Shown here in pieces: positions 7,475 through 12,651 of a stretch of 16,516 bases of DNA. The position numbers and the translations under genes are program-made. The notes under the pieces were generated by a model. It did no database searches. It was not told the DNA's origin and saw nothing but the letters and a program-made list of their open reading frames with translations. Positions within the stretch are counted from its first letter, which is position 1, and each line of letters starts with the position of its first letter. Source of the stretch: RGIG1681 sp045648025 (GTDB taxonomy: Bacteria; Bacillota; Clostridia; Christensenellales; UBA1242); NCBI GenBank assembly GCA_045648025.1, contig JAZRNH010000034.1, positions 1-16,516 of the forward strand, written 5' to 3'.

Positions 7475-8014
7475 GTGTCGAAAATAGATTTACATAAACT
7501 TGCTCTAACTGTTGGCTTTGAAGTGGTTTGTGTTGATGATGATTACACAAATTACGAATATATGATTAGAATAAAAGATATTGAAAGTATGTCTTATGTG
7601 CTATCAATAAAAAACCATATTGAGTTTTTAGATGTAGATAACATTTTGCAATCAATCATCATAGTTCTTCCAGCAGATTTAAAGAGAAAAATTAGAAAAT
7701 TAACCAGAAAAAAAGATGAAAATAACATTGAAAACATCATAGATTTATTATGTTTCACTGTTGAAGAATATAGATCAAAAACCAAATATAATTTGCTTTA
7801 TGAATATGCAAAGCTTGTTGGTGTTGATATTGAAAAAAGTGGTTATTATTTCACATATAAAATGTCTAATAAAAAATACCGCGAGATCTTGGCTTTGATT
7901 GAAAGCAAACTTCCAATCGAACAAGCTTTAATTGTTGGAAAAATCAGAAAGATTGAATATAAAATTGGTTATATGAAACAAAACAGAAAAATTGAAGAAA
8001 ATTTGAAATTTTAA
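7475..8014 (+). CDS. Uncharacterised 179-residue protein
   Basis: Not recognised. The start is GTG at 7475, with AGGGGTG (7463-7469) five bases upstream; the next in-frame ATG is 29 codons in and has no such site. Residues 1-60 look alpha/beta (DLHKLALTVGFEVVCVDDDYTNYEY). A helical middle with the basic cluster KRKIRKLTRKK (~68-80) follows, then a Lys-rich helical C-terminus. There is no membrane segment. No terminator separates it from the 178-residue gene, so it may be read from the same transcript, and a terminator follows its stop. Confidence 0.75.
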   Translation: MSKIDLHKLALTVGFEVVCVDDDYTNYEYMIRIKDIESMSYVLSIKNHIEFLDVDNILQSIIIVLPADLKRKIRKLTRKKDENNIENIIDLLCFTVEEYRSKTKYNLLYEYAKLVGVDIEKSGYYFTYKMSNKKYREILALIESKLPIEQALIVGKIRKIEYKIGYMKQNRKIEENLKF

Positions 8015-8039
8015 GACTGGCGAAAGCTAGTCTTTTTTT
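8013..8039 (+). terminator. Intrinsic terminator with GAAA tetraloop
   Basis: AAGACTGGC pairs with GCTAGTCTT (one G-T pair) around a GAAA loop and is followed by a T tract. It overlaps the TAA stop of the 179-residue gene. Confidence 0.92.
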
Positions 8040-8085
8040 GTTTTAAAAAATCAAAATAAATCAAAAAAAATCAATATAAAAATAT

Positions 8086-8114
8086 TTGATTTAATTTAAA
8101 AAAAATTATATAAT
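8086..8114 (+). promoter_or_regulatory. Promoter of the methyltransferase gene
   Basis: TTGATT at 8086-8091, a 17-base spacer and a perfect TATAAT at 8109-8114. Confidence 0.65.
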
Positions 8115-8138
8115 TTTGGTATAGTGAGGGAATCATAT

Positions 8139-8756
8139 ATGAAAAATGTAACAGATTTTTACAATAAGACCGCAACTGGTTGGTCTGATGAATGGCTTAA
8201 AGAAAAAAAACAATCAGCCATTTTAGAAAAATTTCACAACTGCTTTTCGCAAGTTGGTTCTTCGCATCCAAAAATTTTAGACCTTGGCTGTGGTGCAGGA
8301 TATGATTCTAAAATTTTGAAAAAACTTGGTGCAAGAGTAACCGGCATTGACATCAGTGAAAAGCTTATTGATATTGCAAAAGACAAAGTTTCTGGCTGCA
8401 AGTTTTTTGTTGGTGACATCAACGAACCAATGACTTCTCTTGGAAAATTTGATGGTGTTGTTTGTTTGGCAACTATTATCCATGTTGACATAACAAATAT
8501 GAAAAAAGTTTTGCTTAACATTTCAAATGTTCTCAAAAAAGGCGGCTTGTTGCTTTTGTCTTGCTGCGACGGTATTGGCAAAAACTTCCAAAAGAGCTAT
8601 GTTTATATTGATGGCACATATTATGACAAAGATGTAAATGATTATAGTGCATCAGAACTCTGTGCATTTGCTTATCCAAACTTAAAACTTGTTGACACTT
8701 GGAAATTCGATGACTTCAACGAAGGTTGGAGATATTATGTGTTTATGAAAAAATAA
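8139..8756 (+). CDS. Class I SAM-dependent methyltransferase
   Basis: Transfers a methyl group from S-adenosylmethionine to an unidentified substrate, probably a small molecule in the cytoplasm. The start is ATG 8139 with GAGGG eight bases upstream; the in-frame GTG at 8124 overlaps that ribosome site. The product is 205 residues. Motif I is ILDLGCGAG (46-54), the acidic residue binding the ribose is in GIDIS (Asp71), the adenine-pocket strand is VGDINE (91-96, Asp93), motif IV is FDGVVCLATIIHV (104-116), and LKKGGLLLLS (132-141) is the post-motif strand, in the usual Methyltransf_25/11 order. The C-terminal part ends in WRYYVFMKK, a common last strand. Size and layout suit UbiE/Tam-like enzymes rather than DNA methylases, as there is no DPPY or PCQ motif. 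It has its own promoter and terminator. Confidence 0.9.
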   Translation: MKNVTDFYNKTATGWSDEWLKEKKQSAILEKFHNCFSQVGSSHPKILDLGCGAGYDSKILKKLGARVTGIDISEKLIDIAKDKVSGCKFFVGDINEPMTSLGKFDGVVCLATIIHVDITNMKKVLLNISNVLKKGGLLLLSCCDGIGKNFQKSYVYIDGTYYDKDVNDYSASELCAFAYPNLKLVDTWKFDDFNEGWRYYVFMKK

Positions 8757-8833
8757 TTGGCAGTGATTTACAAAAATCATTTACAAAATAAATTCAAAAT
8801 AAAATTATTTCATAAAAGTAAAAAAATATTATC

Positions 8834-8860
8834 AAAAAGCCGTTTTTGACGGCTTTTTTG
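8834..8860 (+). terminator. Intrinsic terminator after the methyltransferase
   Basis: AAAAAGCCGT pairs with ACGGCTTTTTT around a five-base loop. The T run on the 3' side and the A run on the 5' side could let it work in both directions. The AT-rich 80 bases before it hold nothing else recognisable. Confidence 0.88.
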
Positions 8861-8886
8861 CTTGGTTAAAAAAAGTTCAAAAAGTA

Positions 8887-8914
8887 TTGACTTTTTTGCA
8901 AAAATAGTTATAAT
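8887..8914 (+). promoter_or_regulatory. Promoter of the 236-residue gene
   Basis: TTGACT at 8887-8892, a 16-base spacer and a perfect TATAAT at 8909-8914. Confidence 0.75.
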
Positions 8915-8964
8915 ATTATTACTAGAATATGTCGGCTAGAAATAAATTAAAGGGAGGGCCGCTT

Positions 8965-9675
8965 ATGACACAAGTTCAAAATTTTCAAGATCAAAAATTG
9001 CTCAAAGATTTAAAAGACCTTGAAGTAGCTGCTAGAATCTTACAAAGTCAAGCTAGTGGCGGCAAAGTCGATAATATCGAAGATATGGCCCAACAAGTTG
9101 AAGAATTAAGATTAGAGCAGTTTGAAATGGCTCAGTCGATATCAAAACAATTTGATAGCAGGTCAGCCGAAATGATTGCTAAAAAATATGGCAAAGCTTA
9201 TGAATTTAACCCAGCAAATGTTGCTATATATTTAAAAGAAATGGTTGCAGATATTGCAGAGCTTTATGCGAAAGCAATTAAGTTGATGATGGAAAATGCA
9301 AGAAAACAAAAACACAGAGAAAGAGCTGAGCAACTTGCAAAAGATGCTAATATGAGGGAAAAGTTTAAAAACGAACTTCAAAAGTTTAAACCTTCAGAAA
9401 AAGAATCATACACAGTTGTTCCTGCATATAACCATCAGTTACAAAGAGGCAGAGCAGCATCAAAACCATATTCAAGACAAGGTTCTTTTGTTAGACCATT
9501 TTTCAAGAAAGATGACAAAGAAAAACAAAAGAAACCATCAAATCTTCATTTCGCAAAATCTAGTGAAGCAAAGGCAAGAGAAGCAAGAGCTGCTGAAAAG
9601 CAAAGAGCTTTAACTGCACCAACAATGGCAAAGCAAAGCTCACCAGCAATGGTTTCTCAAATGTCTAGATTTTAA
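8965..9675 (+). CDS. Uncharacterised helical protein with basic low-complexity tail
   Basis: Not recognised. ATG 8965 is chosen because AGGGAGGG (8951-8958) lies six bases upstream; an in-frame ATG at 8929 has no ribosome site. Of 236 residues, the first ~145 are almost wholly helical and highly charged (LLKDLKDLEVAARILQSQ, QQVEELRLEQFEMAQSI, KHRERAEQLAKDANMREK), a likely coiled coil with Glu/Gln/Lys heptads. Residues ~150-236 are basic, Ser/Lys/Arg/Ala-rich and probably disordered (RGRAASKPYSRQGSF, EAKAREARAAEKQRA), a composition often seen in nucleic-acid or ribosome-associated proteins. There is no membrane segment. It is a single-gene unit with a strong ribosome site, promoter and terminator, so probably well expressed. 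RNA or DNA binding is an inference from composition only. Confidence 0.82.
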   Translation: MTQVQNFQDQKLLKDLKDLEVAARILQSQASGGKVDNIEDMAQQVEELRLEQFEMAQSISKQFDSRSAEMIAKKYGKAYEFNPANVAIYLKEMVADIAELYAKAIKLMMENARKQKHRERAEQLAKDANMREKFKNELQKFKPSEKESYTVVPAYNHQLQRGRAASKPYSRQGSFVRPFFKKDDKEKQKKPSNLHFAKSSEAKAREARAAEKQRALTAPTMAKQSSPAMVSQMSRF

Positions 9676-9692
9676 TAAAAACTAAATATTTC

Positions 9693-9722
9693 AAGAGGCA
9701 GGTCAACCTGCCTCTTTTTTTG
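9693..9722 (+). terminator. Strong intrinsic terminator
   Basis: A perfect 10-bp GC-rich stem (AAGAGGCAGG with CCTGCCTCTT), a TCAA loop and a run of T. Confidence 0.95.
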
Positions 9723-9761
9723 TTGCAAAATAATTTCAATCTCTTTTGGTGGCACAAAAAA

Positions 9762-9790
9762 CTGAAACTTAAATATTTTAATGTTAAAAT
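9762..9790 (+). promoter_or_regulatory. Candidate extended -10 promoter of the DUF4417 cassette
   Basis: CTGAAA at 9762-9767, a 17-base spacer and TAAAAT at 9785-9790 with TGT in front. The -35 is a weak match; the extended -10 could compensate. Confidence 0.45.
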
Positions 9791-9829
9791 TAATTAAAAC
9801 AATTAAAATTTTTTAATAGAGGTGATATA

Positions 9830-10114
9830 ATGGGTTCAGGTGGAGTTCCGAACAGAACAATTGAAGTGTCTTATGAAAGACGATTAAAACTAAAAGGAAA
9901 ACCAAACACAAGAGTTGATAGATATAGTAGAAGAGATGGTAAAATACTGCAAAGTCGTTGGTATGATAAAAATGGAAAAGCAGAAAGAAATAGAGATTAT
10001 ACAACAAATAATGGAAAGGAAAAAGTTCCTCACGACCACACTTGGGATTGGAGTAGTAACAATGGCTCTCGTGGGAGAGAACATTTAGAACCTGATTATG
10101 AAAATTATTATTAA
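9830..10114 (+). CDS. Small histidine-containing protein, toxin/phage-head C-terminal-like domain
   Basis: 94 residues. The Shine-Dalgarno AGAGGTGAT is a near-perfect match to the 16S 3' end. After a short Gly-rich start the protein is basic and polar, with the core RYSRRDGKILQSRWYDKNGK, then NRDYTTNNGKEKVPHDHTWDW. This pattern (YDxxGxAxxDxDYT, then PHxHxW) recalls a short domain found at the C-termini of some secreted polymorphic toxins and phage head-morphogenesis proteins, here standing alone. The paired histidines could bind metal or act catalytically. There is no signal peptide. The DUF4417 gene starts 11 bases downstream with its own AAAGGAG, so both are on one transcript. The resemblance is from memory, not a search; activity is unknown. 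Confidence 0.7.
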   Translation: MGSGGVPNRTIEVSYERRLKLKGKPNTRVDRYSRRDGKILQSRWYDKNGKAERNRDYTTNNGKEKVPHDHTWDWSSNNGSRGREHLEPDYENYY

Positions 10115-10125
10115 AGGAGAAATAT

Positions 10126-11358
10126 ATGACAAAAGTAATGACCGAATATGAAAAAGACAAACAAGATAGAAAGCAAAAAATGGTTAGAAATGAGTTTTTA
10201 TATTATGGAAATTCTTCTGGTAGATATGAGTTTCCTATAATAAAAAAACAAGATATAAATGTTGATGAAATTAAATTTTTAAGTTTTGTTGATGCAAAAA
10301 AAGATGATAAAGAAAACAAAGATAAAACCATTCATTTTTTCACTTATGATTGGTTGTTTGAAAAGGTTTATGAGAAGCCAGAAGTTGAGCTAGAAAAATT
10401 AAAGCAATACAAATATTTGCTTTCACCAGATTTTAGTATATTTACCAATATGCCACTTGCACTTCAAATTGAAAGTATATTCAAAAACAGATGGTGTGGA
10501 GCATATTGGCAAAGTCAAGGGTTAAAGGTTATTCCAACAGTTTCATGGGGAGATGAAAAAAGTTTTCATTTTTGTTTTGATGGAATAGAAGAAGGCTCAG
10601 TTGTTGCAGTATGCACATATTACAGAGAAAATTGTGAAGAAGAGTTTATGCTTGGCTATAATGAAATGATGAAGAGAATCAAGCCAAGCAAGGTTATATG
10701 TTATGATGAACCATTCAAATCGATGACCGGAGATGTTGTTGAATTTTTGCCAACAACTTATGAATGGACAAAAAATTTAAGTTGGCAAGATAAGCTTCAA
10801 TTTAAGTGGGAAAAACATCATAGAAATGTAATAGGGTTAAACAAAAAAGACTTTAAATTTTTTGACTATGATGACCCATATGTAAAAGACCAAATTGTCA
10901 AATGCGATGTGTGTGGAAGTGTTGCACTTGTAGATCAATATGGCAATGGTGATTGTGAAAAATGTGGTTGGGCAATAGATGTGAGTTGTAGAAAAAACCC
11001 AGATAGGGTGCAATATCCAAATATGGTTTCATTGAATAAAGCAAAAAGACTTTATAAAGAGGGCAAACCAATGCTTCCATCTTTTGATGATTTTATTGCT
11101 GGTCTTGTGATGTATAGCGAAATGGAATTTGATTATAAAGGTAATTCTTATTTTGTATATTTTTACATAGAAAAAACGAAGCCTACTGATTTTTCAATAA
11201 ATGCTAAGGGTGATGTTGAATTTTATCAAAATGAAGTTGATGAAATACAGAAATTTTCATCAACACAAGAATTCAAAAATAAAGCTAGTATAGATGGAAA
11301 ACTTTTGAAAGATATTTGGCAAGATGTTCAAAATGCAAGATATATGGTTTGTGAATAA
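10126..11358 (+). CDS. DUF4417 protein with C-terminal Cys-rich zinc-ribbon-like segment
   Basis: 410 residues; AAAGGAG lies about six bases before the ATG. Residues ~98-205 carry the DUF4417 hallmark: SPDFSIFTNMPLALQI, NRWCGAYWQSQGLKVIPT, WGDEKSFHFCFDGI, then a GYNEMMKRIKPSKVICYDEPF end. DUF4417 is known from bacteria and phages and has no assigned function. Residues 260-280 form a Cys4 site (C260-x2-C263, C277-x2-C280), with C288 nearby and VSLNKAKRLYKEG after it, much like the CPCC cysteine-rich family. The ~100 residues at the C-terminus are unassigned. The N-terminal ~95 residues are Lys/Asp-rich and unassigned. It shares an operon with the small histidine-containing protein, suggesting a two-gene accessory module. 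DUF4417 assignment fairly confident; zinc binding inferred. Confidence 0.82.
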   Translation: MTKVMTEYEKDKQDRKQKMVRNEFLYYGNSSGRYEFPIIKKQDINVDEIKFLSFVDAKKDDKENKDKTIHFFTYDWLFEKVYEKPEVELEKLKQYKYLLSPDFSIFTNMPLALQIESIFKNRWCGAYWQSQGLKVIPTVSWGDEKSFHFCFDGIEEGSVVAVCTYYRENCEEEFMLGYNEMMKRIKPSKVICYDEPFKSMTGDVVEFLPTTYEWTKNLSWQDKLQFKWEKHHRNVIGLNKKDFKFFDYDDPYVKDQIVKCDVCGSVALVDQYGNGDCEKCGWAIDVSCRKNPDRVQYPNMVSLNKAKRLYKEGKPMLPSFDDFIAGLVMYSEMEFDYKGNSYFVYFYIEKTKPTDFSINAKGDVEFYQNEVDEIQKFSSTQEFKNKASIDGKLLKDIWQDVQNARYMVCE

Positions 11359-11417
11359 TTGGTTTGTATCAAAAACTTCACTTAAAATATAATTTTAAAC
11401 AATTTCGCAAAAACTTA

Positions 11418-11446
11418 TTGACTTATAACTTGTTTTGATATAAAAT
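11418..11446 (+). promoter_or_regulatory. Promoter of the rpsL-rpsG operon
   Basis: TTGACT at 11418-11423 with TAAAAT at 11441-11446 (17-base spacer), or TATAAA at 11439-11444 preceded by TGA (15-base spacer, extended -10). The transcript would start near 11451-11453, at the first bases of the hairpin listed next. Confidence 0.7.
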
Positions 11447-11449
11447 GAT

Positions 11450-11489
11450 AGGGCATATTATGGTATGTTTGACCATTATGCCCTTTTTT
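11450..11489 (+). terminator. Terminator-like hairpin at the start of the rpsL leader: candidate attenuator
   Basis: AGGGCATA (11450-11457) pairs with TATGCCCT (11477-11484). After a two-base bulge, ATGGT pairs with ACCAT (11472-11476) around a seven-base loop. Six T follow at 11484-11489. It stands at or just after the predicted transcript start of the ribosomal operon, so it may be an attenuator. It could instead be the distant terminator of the DUF4417 gene, 90 bases upstream. Confidence 0.75.
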
Positions 11490-11572
11490 ATTGCCTACGG
11501 TGGGGCGATTGATTAGGGAAAATGTTCAAGAATTTCCTCGTCGGGTTTAGAGAAAATTCAGCAAATTTACAC
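11490..11572 (+). promoter_or_regulatory. rpsL 5' leader, relatively GC-rich
   Basis: The 80 bases between the leader hairpin and the rpsL ribosome site are visibly richer in G and C than other spacers here. GGGCG at 11503-11507 could pair with the TGCCC arm of the hairpin (11479-11483) and so act as an antiterminator. AGGGAAA near 11515 and TTTCCT near 11533 can form another hairpin. The pairings are short and the proposal is speculative. Confidence 0.35.
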
Positions 11573-11585
11573 AGGAGGTAAAACT

Positions 11586-11963
11586 ATGCCAACCATTAAC
11601 CAAATTATCCGTCATGGTAAGGGTAGAGAATCACAAGCAAGCAAAGCTAAATGCCCAGCACTTGAGCAATGTCCACAAAAACGTGGTGTTTGTTTGAATG
11701 TAACAACAACTTCTCCAAAGAAGCCTAACTCAGCTATGAGAAAAATCGCTAGGGTTCGTCTTACTAACAGAATGGAAGGAACTGTTTATATTCCAGGTGA
11801 AGGACACAACTTGCAAGAGCACTCTGTTGTTCTCATTCGTGGTGGCCGTGTTAAAGACTTACCGGGTGTTCGTTATCACATCATCCGTGGTGTTCTTGAC
11901 ACAGCAGGTGTACAAAACCGTAAACAAGCTAGAAGCAAATACGGTGCTAAGAGAGCAAAATAA
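11586..11963 (+). CDS. rpsL: 30S ribosomal protein S12
   Basis: 125 residues, the family's normal size. S12 sits at the decoding centre of the small subunit and affects accuracy and streptomycin response. Diagnostic stretches are CPQKRGVC (29-36), PKKPNSAMRK (44-53), GEGHNLQEHSV, IRGGRVKDLPGVRYHIIRG and RKQARSKYG. Lys45 and Lys46 correspond to E. coli Lys43 and Lys44, and the lysine of GRVKDLPG is kept, so the usual streptomycin-resistance changes are absent. One oddity is TTTSPKK where most S12 proteins have TTTPKK in register. AGGAGG lies about seven bases before the ATG. It is the first gene of the translation operon; rpoBC, often upstream in related bacteria, is not here. Confidence 0.98.
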   Translation: MPTINQIIRHGKGRESQASKAKCPALEQCPQKRGVCLNVTTTSPKKPNSAMRKIARVRLTNRMEGTVYIPGEGHNLQEHSVVLIRGGRVKDLPGVRYHIIRGVLDTAGVQNRKQARSKYGAKRAK

Positions 11964-12029
11964 TTTAAGCTTTCAATAATGAATTAAAATCTAAAATCAT
12001 TTTTTACGAATAATATAGGAGGAAATTTT

Positions 12030-12500
12030 ATGTCAAGAAGAAATAGAGCTGAAGTTCGCGAAGTTGTTGCTGATCCTAAGTATGGCTCAAAAGTTGTAAC
12101 AAAAGTTATCAACCAAGTTATGCTTGATGGCAAAAAGTCTATTGCTCAAAAAGTTGTTTATGATGCAATGGAAAAAGCAGCTGCGAAACTTAGTGCAGAA
12201 GCTATTGATGTATTCAACCAAGCTCTTGAAAACATTAAACCAGTTCTTGAAGTTAAAGCAAGAAGAGTTGGTGGTTCAACATACCAAGTTCCAATGGAAA
12301 TTAGAGCTGAAAGAAGACAAACTCTTGCTATTCGTTGGCTTGTATTATATGCTCGTCAAAGAAGCGAAAGAACAATGGCTCAAAAACTTGCCGGTGAATT
12401 AGTTGATGCATACAACAATGCCGGTGGTGCTTTCAAGAAGAAAGAAGATGTGCATAGAATGGCTGAAGCTAACAAAGCATTCGCATCTTATCGTTGGTAA
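12030..12500 (+). CDS. rpsG: 30S ribosomal protein S7
   Basis: 156 residues, exactly the common bacterial length. S7 binds the 3' domain of 16S rRNA, starts assembly of the 30S head and contacts the E-site tRNA. Hallmarks are MSRRNRAEVREVVADPKYGS, VNKxxN-like VTKVINQVMLDGKKSIAQ, VEVKARRVGGSTYQVPMEI (here LEVKARRVGGSTYQVP), RxxxAIRWLVxxAR and a terminal HRMAEANKAFASYRW. AGGAGG precedes the ATG. It follows rpsL after 66 bases, which hold only a weak 5-bp hairpin (11978-12001). In E. coli S7 represses its own operon by binding the mRNA; no equivalent site could be identified with certainty here. Confidence 0.98.
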   Translation: MSRRNRAEVREVVADPKYGSKVVTKVINQVMLDGKKSIAQKVVYDAMEKAAAKLSAEAIDVFNQALENIKPVLEVKARRVGGSTYQVPMEIRAERRQTLAIRWLVLYARQRSERTMAQKLAGELVDAYNNAGGAFKKKEDVHRMAEANKAFASYRW

Positions 12501-12506
12501 TAAATT

Positions 12507-12529
12507 GGAATGGCAAAATTCGCTATTCC
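12507..12529 (+). other. Hairpin after rpsG
   Basis: GGAATGGC pairs with GCTATTCC (one G-T pair) around a seven-base loop, just after the rpsG stop. It lacks a proper T tract (GGTTTATAAAT follows), so it is at best a weak terminator, or else a processing or stability element separating rpsLG from fusA-tuf. Confidence 0.5.
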
Positions 12530-12565
12530 GGTTTATAAATAACTTGAAAATTGCTATCAAAATAT

Positions 12566-12594
12566 TTGATAAATTTCAAGAAATTTAGTATAAT
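12566..12594 (+). promoter_or_regulatory. Internal promoter of fusA-tuf
   Basis: TTGATA at 12566-12571, a 17-base spacer and a perfect TATAAT at 12589-12594. It would give fusA and tuf extra transcription beyond that from the rpsL promoter. Confidence 0.75.
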
Positions 12595-12602
12595 TTAAAT
12601 GT

Positions 12603-12621
12603 AATTGTGTAATACACAATT
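12603..12621 (+). promoter_or_regulatory. Hairpin at the predicted 5' end of the fusA mRNA
   Basis: AATTGTGT, loop AAT, ACACAATT: perfect 8-base arms starting about where the transcript from the fusA promoter would begin. It may protect the mRNA end or be a DNA operator. Confidence 0.5.
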
Positions 12622-12651
12622 TTGAAACTTTTATTAGGAGAAAACAAACTT

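Noticed and set aside
8766..8788. Short direct repeat ATTTACAAAA x2 after the methyltransferase
   Set aside because: Ten AT-rich bases repeated once in AT-rich sequence is expected by chance, and there is no associated mobile element.
9813..10160. 115-residue minus-strand frame opposite the small histidine-containing gene
   Set aside because: Low-complexity Tyr/Phe/His/Ser composition is an antisense effect; the plus-strand gene has a near-perfect Shine-Dalgarno and a spacing-matched partner.
12403..12588. Frame running from rpsG into the rpsG-fusA spacer
   Set aside because: Starts inside rpsG in another frame without a ribosome site and ends in the fusA promoter region.
12605..12619. TTGTGTAATACACAA considered as a Rex (redox repressor) site
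   Set aside because: Rex sites have TTGTG and CACAA separated by eight bases; here the gap is five, so the half-sites would be on the wrong helical faces.
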